In this document: piece by piece, positions 51,340 through 62,192 of the stretch | Position numbering within the stretch: the first letter of the stretch is position 1 | How the letters are laid out: the number at the start of each line of letters is the position of its first letter | Source: Streptomyces sp. Tue6028 | GTDB taxonomy: Bacteria; Actinomycetota; Actinomycetes; Streptomycetales; Streptomycetaceae | Length of the DNA: 64,000 bases | Direction of reading: 5' to 3' | NCBI RefSeq assembly: GCF_002300165.1 | Contig: NZ_MLCE01000009.1 | Span: forward strand, 62,001 to 126,000 | The notes under the pieces: model-generated | The model's input: only the letters and a program-made list of their open reading frames with translations | Databases searched by the model: none | What the model was told of the DNA's origin: nothing | Made by a program: the position numbers and the translations under genes

Positions 51340-51381
51340 TTCGGTGGCGCCGGGACAGACCGTCCGGGAGACTCCCGAACC

Positions 51382-52218
51382 ATGCCCACACCCCCTCCGA
51401 CCGGCCCACTCGTCACTCGGGACACCCTCGCCGCGGACCTTCGCACGCTCGGGGTACGGCCCGCGGAGACACTTCTCGTGCACTCCTCGCTCAGCGCCCT
51501 CGGCTGGGTGAACGGAGGCCCAATCGCCGCCGTCCAGGCCCTGCTCGACACGCTCGGCCCCGACGGCACCCTGGTGGTCCCCACGCAGTCCGGTGACCTG
51601 TCCGACCCGGCGCTGTGGGGCAATCCGCCCGTGCCCGAGCAGTGGTGGGCGACCATCCGCGCCACCATGCCCGTGTACGACCCGCGGGTGACCCCCAGCC
51701 GGGGTGTCGGTGTGATCCCTGAGACCGTGCGCAACTGGCCGGGCGCCCTGCGCAGCGCGCACCCGGAGACCTCGTTCGCGGCGCTCGGTCCACGCGCCGC
51801 GGCGATCCTCGACGGCCACGCGCCCGACTGCCGGCTCGGCGAGCGGAGCCCGCTGGCCCGCCTGGAGGCCGACGGTGCCCGCGTCCTGCTGCTGGGGGCC
51901 GGCTACGACACCTGCACCAGCTTCCATCTGGCCGAGTACCGCATCGCGTCGCCCGTCGTCGACGTGGGGCGGCCGTCCCCGCAGGGCTGGCGGACCGTCC
52001 GTGAGGTGTCGATCACCTCGGACGGGTTCGACGCGCTCGGCTCCGACTACGAACGGGACCGCCCCGTCGTCCGGGGCACCGTGGGCGCCGCCGACGCCCG
52101 GCTCTTCCCGGTCGCCGACGCCGTGGCGTACGCGGAGCGCTGGCTGACACTGCACCGCCCACGCGAGCTCGCGGTCGATACGGCCCCCGGCGCCCCGGCA
52201 CCCCGACGACGTCCTTAG
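51382..52218 (+). CDS. Aminoglycoside 3-N-acetyltransferase family protein
   Basis: The 278-residue protein matches the AAC(3)/YokD acetyl-CoA-dependent family: LLVHSSLSALGWVNGG near the N-terminus, GTLVVPTQS, RSAHPETSFAALG and GAGYDTCTSFHLAEY. Family members acetylate aminoglycosides or other amines. In Streptomyces such chromosomal genes are common outside producers, so the substrate is open. Two palindromes upstream suggest regulation, possibly by a metal or redox sensor. Confidence 0.88.
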   Translation: MPTPPPTGPLVTRDTLAADLRTLGVRPAETLLVHSSLSALGWVNGGPIAAVQALLDTLGPDGTLVVPTQSGDLSDPALWGNPPVPEQWWATIRATMPVYDPRVTPSRGVGVIPETVRNWPGALRSAHPETSFAALGPRAAAILDGHAPDCRLGERSPLARLEADGARVLLLGAGYDTCTSFHLAEYRIASPVVDVGRPSPQGWRTVREVSITSDGFDALGSDYERDRPVVRGTVGAADARLFPVADAVAYAERWLTLHRPRELAVDTAPGAPAPRRRP

Positions 52219-52229
52219 AATTGCGCCTC

Positions 52230-53153
<924 letters not shown>

Positions 53154-53241
53154 CCCGGGTTCGCCTCTCCGTCGGCCGGGGGTCCGGGGATCGCTCCCCA
53201 GGACGACACAGTCTCGAACCGACCGGCAAGGAGCTGCGTCC

Positions 53242-54012
53242 GTGACCACCGCCGGCACCTACACGCCCAAGCCCGGCGCCGCACCCCTGCCCCGCATGAT
53301 CGGCACGCAGGCGGCGCTGGAGACGAAGATGCTGCTCCGCAACGGCGAGCAGCTCCTGCTGACGGTCGTCATCCCGACGCTCCTGCTGGTGCTGTTCAGC
53401 TCGGTCGACGTCGTCGACACCGGCAAGGGCGAGGCGGTCGACTTCCTCGCGCCGGGCATCCTCGCGCTCGCCGTGATGTCGACCGCGTTCACCGGGCAGG
53501 CCATCGCCACCGGCTTCGAGCGGCGCTACGGCGTCCTCAAGCGGCTCGCCTCCTCCCCGCTCCCCCGCTGGGGCCTGATGGCCGCGAAGACCGTGTCGGT
53601 CCTGGTCACCGAGGTCCTCCAGGTCGTGCTGCTCACGGTGATCGCCTTCGCGCTGGGCTGGTCACCGCACGGCAACCCCCTCGCCGTGCTGCTCCTGCTC
53701 GTGCTGGGCACCGCCGCCTTCTCCGGGCTGGGCCTGCTCATGGCGGGCACGCTGAAGGCGGAGGCGACGCTGGCCGCCGCCAACCTCGTCTTCCTGCTCC
53801 TGCTGGTCGGCGGCGGGGTCGTCGTGCCGCTCGACAAGTTCCCGTCCGGCGCCCAGGACGTCCTCGGCCTGCTGCCGATCTCCGCGCTCTCCGACGGGCT
53901 GCGCGACGTGCTCCAGCACGGGGCGGGCATGCCGTGGGGCGACCTCGGCATCCTCGCCGGGTGGGCCGTCGTGGGCCTCGCCGCGGCGGGCCGGTTCTTC
54001 CGCTGGGAGTAG
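53242..54012 (+). CDS. ABC-2 type exporter permease
   Basis: The 256-residue DrrB-like membrane protein has six segments; LASSPLPRWGLMAAKTVSVLVTEVLQ and PLDKFPSGAQDVLGLLPISALSDGLR are typical of the ABC-2 family. The GTG start lies in the second copy of the duplicated junction. It forms the exporter with the ATPase encoded upstream. Confidence 0.9.
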   Translation: MTTAGTYTPKPGAAPLPRMIGTQAALETKMLLRNGEQLLLTVVIPTLLLVLFSSVDVVDTGKGEAVDFLAPGILALAVMSTAFTGQAIATGFERRYGVLKRLASSPLPRWGLMAAKTVSVLVTEVLQVVLLTVIAFALGWSPHGNPLAVLLLLVLGTAAFSGLGLLMAGTLKAEATLAAANLVFLLLLVGGGVVVPLDKFPSGAQDVLGLLPISALSDGLRDVLQHGAGMPWGDLGILAGWAVVGLAAAGRFFRWE

Positions 54013-54062
54013 CGATATGCCCGGGTGCGGGGCCCTCGTGAAGACATGCACAAGCGGCCCCC

Positions 54063-54068
54063 TACGAT
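54063..54068 (+). promoter_or_regulatory. -10 element of ctaA (leaderless start)
   Basis: TACGAT ends seven bases before the GTG at 54076, the distance expected when transcription starts on the first codon. The -35 region (TGAAGA, 18 bp upstream) is weak. Confidence 0.5.
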
Positions 54069-54075
54069 GGTGTGC

Positions 54076-55074
54076 GTGCCAAACGTGACCCGAGCCGACG
54101 CGATCAGCGCGGTGCGCAACCCCCTCGCCTTCATCGCCGGGCGCTGGACCCCGACGTCCCGGACCGTCCAGCGCGCGGCCCTCGCCGCGCTCGTGATGGC
54201 GGTCGTCATCGTGGTCACCGGTGGCGCCGTACGGCTCACCGGCTCCGGCCTCGGCTGCCCGACCTGGCCGAAGTGCACCGACGACTCGCTCACCGCCACG
54301 AGCGCGATGGGCTTCCACGGCGCCATCGAGTTCGGCAACCGCATGCTGACGTACGTGCTGTGCGCGGCCGTCGGCTGGGCGATCATCGCCGCCCGCTCGC
54401 AGAAGCCGTGGCGGCGCAGCCTCACCCGGCTCGGCTGGGCGCAGTTCTGGATCGTCATGAGCAACGCGATCCTCGGCGGCATCGTCGTCCTGGTCGGCCT
54501 CAACCCGTACACGGTCGCCGCCCACTTCCTGCTCTCCACCGCGCTCATCACCGTCGCGGCCCTCATGTGGCAGCGCACCCGCGAGGGCGACGCCGAGACG
54601 CGTCCGCTCGTCGGCAAGTCGGTGCAGCAGCTCGTGTGGTTCCTGGTCGCCGCCGCGGTCCTGCTGATCGCGATCGGCACGGTCGTCACCGGTGCGGGCC
54701 CGCACGCCGGCGACTCGAGCGAGGTCGACCGCATGCACGTCGGCTGGGAGAACGTGGCCAAGCTGCACGCCGTGCTGGCCTGGATCGTGGTGACGCTCAC
54801 CTTCGCCCTGTGGTTCGTGCTCAAGGCGGTCGACGCCCCCAAGGGCCCGCTGCACCGCACCCGCGACCTGTTCCTCGTGCTGCTCGCCCAGGGCGTCATC
54901 GGCTACGTCCAGTACTTCACGGACCTGCCCGAGGCGTTGGTCGGCCTCCACATGCTCGGGTCCTGCCTGGTCTGGATCGCGGTGCTGCGCGTCCTGCTCT
55001 CGCTGCGCGAACGCCCGGACGTCGTCGCCGACCTGCCCGGCCCCTCGGCGGAGTCGGAGCTCACCCGCGCGTGA
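54076..55074 (+). CDS. ctaA: Heme A synthase (COX15/CtaA)
   Basis: The 332-residue membrane protein has eight hydrophobic segments and the conserved heme-ligating histidines in AMGFHGAIEFGNRML, AAHFLLS, AKLHAVLAW and GLHMLGSCL. VTGGAVRLTGSGLGCPTWPKC is the family signature, with the cysteine pair. It oxidises heme O to heme A for cytochrome oxidase. ctaB lies 2.5 kb away. GTG 54076 is preferred as leaderless; ATG 54067 is an alternative. Confidence 0.9.
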   Translation: MPNVTRADAISAVRNPLAFIAGRWTPTSRTVQRAALAALVMAVVIVVTGGAVRLTGSGLGCPTWPKCTDDSLTATSAMGFHGAIEFGNRMLTYVLCAAVGWAIIAARSQKPWRRSLTRLGWAQFWIVMSNAILGGIVVLVGLNPYTVAAHFLLSTALITVAALMWQRTREGDAETRPLVGKSVQQLVWFLVAAAVLLIAIGTVVTGAGPHAGDSSEVDRMHVGWENVAKLHAVLAWIVVTLTFALWFVLKAVDAPKGPLHRTRDLFLVLLAQGVIGYVQYFTDLPEALVGLHMLGSCLVWIAVLRVLLSLRERPDVVADLPGPSAESELTRA

Positions 55075-55133
55075 GCCCCGCGTCGCGGCCCACCCGCAGG
55101 TGAGCCGCGGCCGCTCACCGGCGGGGCGGGCCG

Positions 55134-55901
55134 TCAGCCGCGCGTGACGGGCTCGTACGCGGCCACCAGACCGTCGATCGCCGGGCCCAGAAAGCTCCTC
55201 GTCAGGCCGGCCCGCCGTGCCGCCCACCCGTCGGCGTGCGGCGCCGGGTCGCCGTAGCGCCGCCGCCGGATGTCGTCGACGACGACGCCGGGCGCGCCGA
55301 GGTCCGGCAGCAGCTCCAGTGCCTCGCGCTTGGAGATCAGACGCCCGTCCTGCAGCGTGACCGTCGCCCGCGCGAAGGTGACCATGCCGAGGTCGACCCA
55401 CACGTCCTGCTCCCACCGCCGGGCCTTGTCGAGCGCGGGCCGCCAGAACTCCTTCTGGTCGCGCACGACGAAGGCGCGCAGCTCCGCGTCCGGCACGGGC
55501 GGCAGCAGTTTTTCGGGCGGCTCGCCGTGCAGGACGAGCCCGAACGCCTGGAGTTCGCGGCGCGTGACCGGGGTGACCGGCCGCCTCATCAGCCCGTTGT
55601 GCGCCCAGGTGACGTGCGACAGTCCGGCGCCGGCCGTGCTGCGGGGGGTCAGATAGCTGCAGTGCAGCTTCACGGCCAGCGGTTCGGCGGTGCGCAGACG
55701 CCGGTGCAGCCGGGTCAGTCCGCGCAGCGTGCGCAGCGTGACGGGCCCTTCCAGGACCGCGATCAGGTCGAGGTCGCTGTGCCCTTCCTGGTAGTCGCCC
55801 CCGGCCAGCGAGCCGTGCGCCCAGAGGGCGACCGGGGCGAAGGGGCGCAGATCGGTGCGGAAGCGGTCCAGTAACCGGGTGGTGGCGGTGGCGTCGGTCA
55901 T
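55134..55901 (-). CDS. Nucleotidyltransferase domain protein (aminoglycoside adenylyltransferase-like)
   Basis: The 255-residue protein has the polymerase-beta-type motif GSLAGGDYQEGHSDLDLIAV (residues about 31-50), with the two metal-binding aspartates in SDLDL, and a helical C-terminal half like the AadA/DUF4111 group. It could nucleotidylate an aminoglycoside or another small molecule. It stands alone, downstream-convergent to ctaA. Confidence 0.83.
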   Translation of the reverse strand: MTDATATTRLLDRFRTDLRPFAPVALWAHGSLAGGDYQEGHSDLDLIAVLEGPVTLRTLRGLTRLHRRLRTAEPLAVKLHCSYLTPRSTAGAGLSHVTWAHNGLMRRPVTPVTRRELQAFGLVLHGEPPEKLLPPVPDAELRAFVVRDQKEFWRPALDKARRWEQDVWVDLGMVTFARATVTLQDGRLISKREALELLPDLGAPGVVVDDIRRRRYGDPAPHADGWAARRAGLTRSFLGPAIDGLVAAYEPVTRG

Positions 55902-55947
55902 CCGCACAGTCTGGAGTGCCCGCACCGACCGGTGAAAGGGTGTGGGG

Positions 55948-57054
55948 CTATTCGACCCCGTACACCCGCTGCGCGTTGCCCGCGGCGATCAGGCCGGCCA
56001 CCCGCTGCGCGTCGGCCAGCGACCACGCGCCCTCGGCGACCCAGGTGCCGAGCACCCGCGCCAGCGCGTCACGGAACAGCCGGGCACCCACCACGTGCAG
56101 CTCGGGCAGACCGTGCGCGCCGCTGGAGAACAGCAGCTTGCCGAAGGGTGCCAGCTCCAGGATCTCGGACAGGACGGCCGCCGCCCGCGCCCCGGTACGG
56201 ACCAGGGCGGCGCCGAGGTCCGCGTACACGTGCGGGAAGACACCCGCGAGATGGGCCGCGTGCCGGTGGTACGGGTAGCCGTGCAGCAGGACGAGATCGG
56301 TGCCCAGGCCGGCCGTGGCGCGCACGAAGTCCGTCAGCAGGACCGGGTCCGTACGGTCGATGCGCAGGCCCGGTTCGCCGAGGCCGGCGTGGAGTTGCAG
56401 GGGCAGGCCCGAGGCGACCGCGATCCACAGCAGATGGCGCAGCAGCACCGGATCGCTGAGGGGCCCGCCCACGCGGCGGCCCGCCAGCCAGCGGCCCGCG
56501 GCGCCCCGCACCTCCCCGGGGCCGGGCGGTTCGGGCGCGAGCGACAGACCGTGCCGCACTCCGGCCACGGATGTGAAGGCCACCGCGTTCCCGGCGGCCC
56601 CGTGGACGGACTCGGCGAGATTGGCGAGAAAGGACTCGACGGTGCCGGAGGTGTCGGCGACCTGCTCGGCGAGCAGCTCCAGCCGGACGATCTCGTGCGC
56701 CCGGGCGGCGCCCGCGGAGGCCATCTCGCCGGGTCCGGTGAGGTCGCCGGGCAGTCCGGTGTCCACGAGATAGGTCGTGATGCCGCTGCCGCGCAGCAGT
56801 CTGCGGCCCGACTCCAGTACGCCGAGCTCGCGCCGCCGGGCGAGATAGCGGGCCGGCGGGCAGTGCGGTTCCAGGCCGAGCAGCGGTGGACACCAGCGGC
56901 GTACGGCGAAGCCCGTCTGGGTGTCGAAGAAGGTGGTGCCGGCGGCCGGCGGCCCCTCGGTCCGGGCAAGGTGGGCCTCGAACGTGCCGAGGCCCAGCTC
57001 CGTCCGCAGTACGCCGTGGCAGTACTGGTCCACGAGGGACGGCGTTTCGATCAT
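55948..57054 (-). CDS. Amidohydrolase family protein
   Basis: The 368-residue TIM-barrel protein begins with the first metal motif in a variant form (VDQYCHGVL, D-x2-C-H) and has LQLHAGLGEPG, LLHGYPYHRHAAHLA, VYADLGAA and LFSSGAHGLPEL, as in amidohydrolase_2 / FluG N-domain-like enzymes. The reaction is unknown. The gene precedes no clear operon partner. Confidence 0.85.
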   Translation of the reverse strand: MIETPSLVDQYCHGVLRTELGLGTFEAHLARTEGPPAAGTTFFDTQTGFAVRRWCPPLLGLEPHCPPARYLARRRELGVLESGRRLLRGSGITTYLVDTGLPGDLTGPGEMASAGAARAHEIVRLELLAEQVADTSGTVESFLANLAESVHGAAGNAVAFTSVAGVRHGLSLAPEPPGPGEVRGAAGRWLAGRRVGGPLSDPVLLRHLLWIAVASGLPLQLHAGLGEPGLRIDRTDPVLLTDFVRATAGLGTDLVLLHGYPYHRHAAHLAGVFPHVYADLGAALVRTGARAAAVLSEILELAPFGKLLFSSGAHGLPELHVVGARLFRDALARVLGTWVAEGAWSLADAQRVAGLIAAGNAQRVYGVE

Positions 57055-57153
57055 CCGGACTCCCGCGACTGGACCGTGTCTTCTCAGGTCCTAACGGGTG
57101 AACCGGGTGTCAGGTGTTGCTCTCGCACACCCCGTACGAACGGTCGACGGTTG

Positions 57154-57510
57154 TCAGCCGTTGCTCGGTCCGCCGACCTGGATGCCCGCCATCCGCGTCC
57201 ACTCGTACCGGCCGGTCCTCACCTTGGCGGCGAACTCCCCGTCGAACTCCTCGTGGACGGTGATCCCGGCCTTCTGCACGGCCTGCTCGGCGATGGCGTA
57301 CGTGGGTGCCACGAGGTCGCCCCAGTTGCCGTCCTCGCCGACGAGGACGATCCGGGCGCCCTTCTGCCCGATGTACGCGACCTGTCCCTCGGCCCCGCCG
57401 TGCTCCTTGGAGAACGCGGAGATCCGCTGGGCGAGCTTGGCCGCCTTGCGCTCGGCCTTGGCGTCCTGGGCGGCGCCGGTGCTCTCGTCAACCTGCTGCG
57501 TGTCTGCCAT
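57154..57510 (-). CDS. Conserved hypothetical protein, 118 residues
   Basis: The protein has a charged, helix-forming N-terminus (VDESTGAAQDAKAERKAAKLAQRISAF) and a small alpha/beta part (QVAYIGQKGARIVLVGEDGNWGDLVAP). It is soluble, with no motif I can name. The ATG at 57510 gives a normal start; the longer frame is not supported. It lies between ctaB and an amidohydrolase. Confidence 0.75.
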   Translation of the reverse strand: MADTQQVDESTGAAQDAKAERKAAKLAQRISAFSKEHGGAEGQVAYIGQKGARIVLVGEDGNWGDLVAPTYAIAEQAVQKAGITVHEEFDGEFAAKVRTGRYEWTRMAGIQVGGPSNG

Positions 57511-57545
57511 GGCCAGGATGCTACCGACGGGTAGATCAAACAGCG

Positions 57546-57585
57546 ACGGGTGGGGTGCGTGGCTTTGGCCACGCACCCCACCCGT
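57546..57585 (-). terminator. Terminator after ctaB
   Basis: A perfect 18-bp stem (57546-57563 with 57568-57585) and TTTG loop lies 20 bp after the ctaB stop. Confidence 0.87.
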
Positions 57586-57605
57586 GGTGTGTCGTCAGTG
57601 GGGAA

Positions 57606-58607
57606 TCAGCGCAGGAAGGGGTCGACCGCGACGGCGACGAAGAGGATCGAGACGTAGGTGATGGACCAGTGGAACAGGCGCATCTCCTTGAGCTTCGCGC
57701 CCGTCACCTCGGCCTTGGCGCGGTTCTGCAGACCGTGCGCCTCCCACAGCCAGAACCCGCCGGCCGCGAGGGCCACCGCGGTGTAGAACCAGCCGGTGTA
57801 GCCGAGCGGGGTGAGGAGCAGGGAGACCACGACCATCACCCAGCTGTAGATGACGATCTGGCGGGCGACCACCTTGTTGCCGGCGACGACCGGCAGCATC
57901 GGCACGCCCACGCGCGCGTAGTCCTCCTTGACCTTCATGGACAGCGGCCAGTAGTGCGGCGGCGTCCAGAAGAACATGACGAGGAAGAGGATGACCGGCG
58001 CCCACGACATGGAGTTCGTGACGGACGACCAGCCGATGAGCACCGGCAGACAGCCCGCGATGCCGCCCCACACGATGTTCTGCGACGTACGGCGCTTGAG
58101 GATCATCGTGTAGACGACGACGTAGAAGAGGAGCGCGCCGAGCGACAGCCATGCCGACAGCCAGTTGACGGTCAGGCCGAACAGGAGCGTCGAGACGACC
58201 GCCAGCGTGATGCCGAAGGCCAGGCACTCGCGGGGGCTGACCATGCCGGTGACCAGCGGGCGCTGCGAGGTGCGCTCCATCAGGGCGTCGATGTCACGGT
58301 CGATGTACATGTTCAGCGCGTTGGCGCCGCCCGCGGACAGGAAGCCGCCGAGGCAGGTGAGGAGCACCAGCTTCAGGTCGGGCACACCCTGCTGGGCCAA
58401 GAACATCACCGGAACCGTGGTGATCAGCAGCAGTTCGATGATGCGCGGCTTGGTCAGCGCCACGAACGCTTTGACGCGGGCCCCGAACGGCCGCTGGCCC
58501 CGGCTGCTGCTCGACTCGAGCTCCCCCACGGCCTTAAGGGCGTGGGAGGTGCCCCCACCCGCTGGACGGGATTCGACGGCCGTCACGCACACCCCTGACA
58601 GAGACAT
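57606..58607 (-). CDS. ctaB: Protoheme IX farnesyltransferase
   Basis: The 333-residue UbiA-family membrane enzyme makes heme O from heme B and farnesyl diphosphate. The prenyl-diphosphate site [12 protein letters not shown], the second loop [17 protein letters not shown] and about eight to nine membrane segments are present. ATG 58607 has GGGGAGG nine bases upstream; GTG 58592 would agree with shorter family members. Divergent from tkt. Confidence 0.93.
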   Translation of the reverse strand: MSLSGVCVTAVESRPAGGGTSHALKAVGELESSSSRGQRPFGARVKAFVALTKPRIIELLLITTVPVMFLAQQGVPDLKLVLLTCLGGFLSAGGANALNMYIDRDIDALMERTSQRPLVTGMVSPRECLAFGITLAVVSTLLFGLTVNWLSAWLSLGALLFYVVVYTMILKRRTSQNIVWGGIAGCLPVLIGWSSVTNSMSWAPVILFLVMFFWTPPHYWPLSMKVKEDYARVGVPMLPVVAGNKVVARQIVIYSWVMVVVSLLLTPLGYTGWFYTAVALAAGGFWLWEAHGLQNRAKAEVTGAKLKEMRLFHWSITYVSILFVAVAVDPFLR

Positions 58608-58947
58608 CCCAGCAAGCCTCCCCGTGTGAAGTCCCGGTAAAGGCTCGCGCGTACCACGCCACTGTAGACGTTGCCCAGACCCCGACATTCGCGGGGGTGG
58701 GGTCGTGTTGGGCGGCGCCGCTGGAAGAGCCGAGCGGCACTCGATTGAGCACTCGGACGAGCGGCTCCGTATTCAGTTGCCGGACACGGATCGGACCAGT
58801 CGGGAGGCGGATCCCGAAGAGTCCCGGCAGTCTGGAATGACTCGAAAAAACGCACGTACTTACGGGGGTAGGCTCGACAACGCCGGTGGGCGCCCAGTGC
58901 ACCGGTATTCGACATGCGTGACATGTGGAGAGGAGCCCTGACCCAGG
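58608..58947. other. Divergent promoter region between ctaB and tkt
   Basis: No gene is seen in this 340-bp region. A stretch lower in GC (58839-58866) precedes a -10-like TAGGCT at 58869-58874 that could serve tkt; no convincing -35 partner is found. On the ctaB side a TACAGT in the leader is a weak -10 candidate. Confidence 0.5.
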
Positions 58948-61035
58948 GTGAGCACCAAGCCGACCACCACAGACCTGGACTGGACCGAGCTGGACCAGCG
59001 GGCCGTGGACACCGCCCGCGTCCTGGCCGCCGATGCCGTACAGAAGGTCGGCAACGGCCATCCCGGTACGGCGATGAGCCTGGCTCCGGCCGCGTACACC
59101 CTCTTCCAGAAGGTGATGCGACACGACCCCGCGGACCCCGAGTGGGTCGGGCGGGACCGGTTCGTGCTGTCCGCGGGCCACTCGTCCCTGACGCTCTACA
59201 CGCAGCTGTACCTGGCCGGCTTCGGCCTCGAACTGGAGGACCTGGAGTCCTTCCGCACCTGGGGCTCCAAGACCCCCGGCCACCCGGAGTACGGGCACAC
59301 GAAAGGCGTCGAGACGACGACCGGTCCGCTCGGCCAGGGTGTCGCCAACGCCGTGGGCATGGCGATGGCCTCCCGCTACGAGCGCGGCCTGTTCGACCCG
59401 GACGCCGCGCAGGGCGAGTCGCCCTTCGACCACTTCATCTACTGCATCGCCGGTGACGGCTGCCTCCAGGAAGGCATCTCCGCCGAGGCGTCCTCGATGG
59501 CCGGCCACCAGGAGCTCGGCAACCTGATCCTGCTGTGGGACGACAACCACATCTCGATCGAGGGCGACACGGAGACCGCGGTCTCCGAGGACACGGTCAA
59601 GCGGTACGAGGCGTACGGCTGGCACGTGCAGCGCGTGGCGCCGAAGCCGGACGGCGACCTGGACCCGCACGCGATCTACAACGCCATCGAGGCCGCGAAG
59701 AAGGTCACCGACAAGCCGTCGTTCATCGCGATGCGCTCGATCATCGCCTGGCCCGCCCCGAACGCGCAGAACACCGAGGCGGCGCACGGCTCGGCGCTCG
59801 GCGCCGACGAGGTCGCGGCCACCAAGCGCGTCCTGGGCTTCGACCCGGAGAAGTCGTTCGACGTCTCCGAGGAGGTCCTCGCCCACACGCGCGGGGCGCT
59901 GGACCGGGGCCGTGAGGCCAAGGCCGAGTGGGAGAAGGGCTTCGCCGCCTGGCGTACCGCCAGCCCGGAGCGCGCGGCCGAGTTCGACCGCATCTCCGCG
60001 GCCGAGCTGCCGGCGGGCTGGGAGGAGAAGCTCCCGGTCTTCGAGGCGGGCAAGGGTCTGGCCACGCGTGCCGCGTCCGGCAAGGTCCTCCAGGCACTCG
60101 GCGCCGTCATCCCCGAGCTGTGGGGCGGCTCCGCCGACCTGGCCGGCTCGAACAACACGACCATCGACAAGACGTCGTCGTTCCTGCCGGCGGACAATCC
60201 GCTGCCGGAGGCGAACCCGTACGGCCGCACGATCCACTTCGGTATTCGTGAGCATTCGATGGCCGCGGAGATGAACGGAATCACGCTGCACGGCAATACC
60301 CGTGTGTACGGCGGTACGTTCCTCACCTTCTCCGACTACATGCGCAACTCGGTGCGCCTTTCCGCGCTGATGCACCTGCCGGTCACGTACGTGTGGACGC
60401 ACGACTCGATCGGTCTGGGCGAGGACGGCCCGACCCACCAGCCGGTCGAGCACATCGCCTCGCTGCGCGCCATCCCGGGTCTGAACGTCGTCCGTCCCGC
60501 GGACGCGAACGAGACCGCGATCGCGTGGCGCGAGATCCTCAAGCGCTACACGAAGGTGTTCGGCGAGGGCGCCCCGCACGGCCTGGTGCTGACCCGCCAG
60601 GGCGTGCCGACGTACGAGCCGAACGAGGGTGCCGCCAAGGGCGGTTACGTGCTGTTCGAGGCCGAGGGCGGCACGCCCGAGGTCATCCTGATCGCCACCG
60701 GTTCCGAGGTGCACGTCGCGGTGGAGGCGCGCGAGCAGCTCCAGGCCGCGGGCGTCCCGACGCGGGTCGTGTCCATGCCGTCGGTGGAGTGGTTCGACGA
60801 GCAGGACCAGGGGTACCGGGACAGCGTCCTGCCGCCGTCGGTGAAGGCGCGGGTCGCGATCGAGGCGGGTATCGGTCTGACGTGGCACCGCTTCGTCGGG
60901 GACGCCGGCCGCATTGTTTCGCTGGAGCACTTCGGCGCTTCGGCCGACGGCAAGGTGCTCTTCCGCGAATACGGATTCACTGCCGAGAACGTCGCCGCCG
61001 CCGCGCAGGAATCGATCGCCGCAGCCCAGCGCTGA
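58948..61035 (+). CDS. tkt: Transketolase
   Basis: The 695-residue thiamine diphosphate enzyme transfers two-carbon units in the pentose phosphate pathway. The TPP motif ([24 protein letters not shown]), the [17 protein letters not shown]-terminus, [14 protein letters not shown] and [18 protein letters not shown] are all present. The start is GTG behind GGAGAGGAG. It opens the tkt-tal-zwf-opcA operon; tal follows after 34 bp. Confidence 0.95.
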   Translation: MSTKPTTTDLDWTELDQRAVDTARVLAADAVQKVGNGHPGTAMSLAPAAYTLFQKVMRHDPADPEWVGRDRFVLSAGHSSLTLYTQLYLAGFGLELEDLESFRTWGSKTPGHPEYGHTKGVETTTGPLGQGVANAVGMAMASRYERGLFDPDAAQGESPFDHFIYCIAGDGCLQEGISAEASSMAGHQELGNLILLWDDNHISIEGDTETAVSEDTVKRYEAYGWHVQRVAPKPDGDLDPHAIYNAIEAAKKVTDKPSFIAMRSIIAWPAPNAQNTEAAHGSALGADEVAATKRVLGFDPEKSFDVSEEVLAHTRGALDRGREAKAEWEKGFAAWRTASPERAAEFDRISAAELPAGWEEKLPVFEAGKGLATRAASGKVLQALGAVIPELWGGSADLAGSNNTTIDKTSSFLPADNPLPEANPYGRTIHFGIREHSMAAEMNGITLHGNTRVYGGTFLTFSDYMRNSVRLSALMHLPVTYVWTHDSIGLGEDGPTHQPVEHIASLRAIPGLNVVRPADANETAIAWREILKRYTKVFGEGAPHGLVLTRQGVPTYEPNEGAAKGGYVLFEAEGGTPEVILIATGSEVHVAVEAREQLQAAGVPTRVVSMPSVEWFDEQDQGYRDSVLPPSVKARVAIEAGIGLTWHRFVGDAGRIVSLEHFGASADGKVLFREYGFTAENVAAAAQESIAAAQR

Positions 61036-61069
61036 CGCTGAAATACGACACGTAGGAGATGCAATTTCC

Positions 61070-62188
61070 ATGACAGACGCACTCAAGCGCCTCTCCGAGG
61101 AAGGCGTCGCGATCTGGCTGGACGACCTGTCGCGCAAGCGGATCACGTCCGGCAATCTCGCGGAGCTGATCGACCAGCAGCACGTCGTGGGCGTCACCAC
61201 CAACCCGTCGATCTTCCAGAAGGCGATCAGCAGCGGCGACGGTTACGAGCAGCAGCTCGCGGACCTCGCCGCCCGCAAGGTGACCGTCGAAGAAGCGATC
61301 CGCATGATCACGACGGCGGACGTCCGCGATGCCGCCGACATCCTGCGCCCGGTCTTCGACGCGACCGGCGGCCAGGACGGCCGGGTGTCGATCGAGGTCG
61401 ACCCGCGTCTGGCGCACAACACGAAGGCGACCGTCGCCGAGGCCAAGCAACTGGCCTGGCTGGTGGACCGTCCCAACACCCTGATCAAGATCCCGGCCAC
61501 CAAGGCGGGCATCCCGGCGATCACCGAGACGATCGGCCGGGGCATCAGCGTCAACGTCACGCTGATCTTCTCGCTGGAGCGCTACCGCGAGGTGATGGAC
61601 GCCTACATCGCCGGCCTGGAGAAGGCCCGCGAGCGGGGTCTGGACCTGTCGAAGATCCACTCCGTGGCGTCCTTCTTCGTGTCCCGCGTGGACACCGAGA
61701 TCGACAAGCGCATCGACGCGCTGGGCACCGACGAGGCCAAGGCCGCCCGCGGCAAGGCCGGCGTCGCCAACGCGCGGCTCGCCTACCAGGCGTACGAGGA
61801 GGTCTTCTCCTCCGACCGCTGGGCGGCCCTGGACAAGGCGCAGGCCAACAAGCAGCGTCCGCTGTGGGCCTCCACCGGCGTCAAGGACAAGGCGTACAAG
61901 GACACCCTGTACGTGGACGAGCTGGTGGCGCCGAACACGGTGAACACCATGCCGGAGGCCACTCTGCTGGCCACCGAGGACCACGGGCAGATCAGGGGCA
62001 ACGCGATCGCCGGTACGTACGAGCAGGCCCGCGCCGAACTCGACGCGGTCGAGAAGCTCGGGATCTCGTACGACGACGTGGTCCAGCTCCTGGAGGACGA
62101 GGGCGTCGAGAAGTTCGAGGCGTCCTGGAACGACCTGCTCAAGTCGACCGAGGCGGAGCTTGAGCGCCTCGCCCCGTCGGAGGGCTGA
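61070..62188 (+). CDS. tal: Transaldolase
   Basis: The 372-residue actinobacterial-type transaldolase has the Schiff-base lysine in [11 protein letters not shown] (about residue 142), [13 protein letters not shown] near the N-terminus and [10 protein letters not shown]. It exchanges dihydroxyacetone units between sugar phosphates. AGGAG lies about ten bases before the ATG. Confidence 0.95.
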   Translation: MTDALKRLSEEGVAIWLDDLSRKRITSGNLAELIDQQHVVGVTTNPSIFQKAISSGDGYEQQLADLAARKVTVEEAIRMITTADVRDAADILRPVFDATGGQDGRVSIEVDPRLAHNTKATVAEAKQLAWLVDRPNTLIKIPATKAGIPAITETIGRGISVNVTLIFSLERYREVMDAYIAGLEKARERGLDLSKIHSVASFFVSRVDTEIDKRIDALGTDEAKAARGKAGVANARLAYQAYEEVFSSDRWAALDKAQANKQRPLWASTGVKDKAYKDTLYVDELVAPNTVNTMPEATLLATEDHGQIRGNAIAGTYEQARAELDAVEKLGISYDDVVQLLEDEGVEKFEASWNDLLKSTEAELERLAPSEG

Positions 62189-62192
62189 AATC

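Noticed and set aside
51382-52218. Acquired aminoglycoside resistance determinant
   Set aside because: Base composition and spacing fit the chromosome and no mobile element flanks it. The family has many chromosomal members of unknown substrate.
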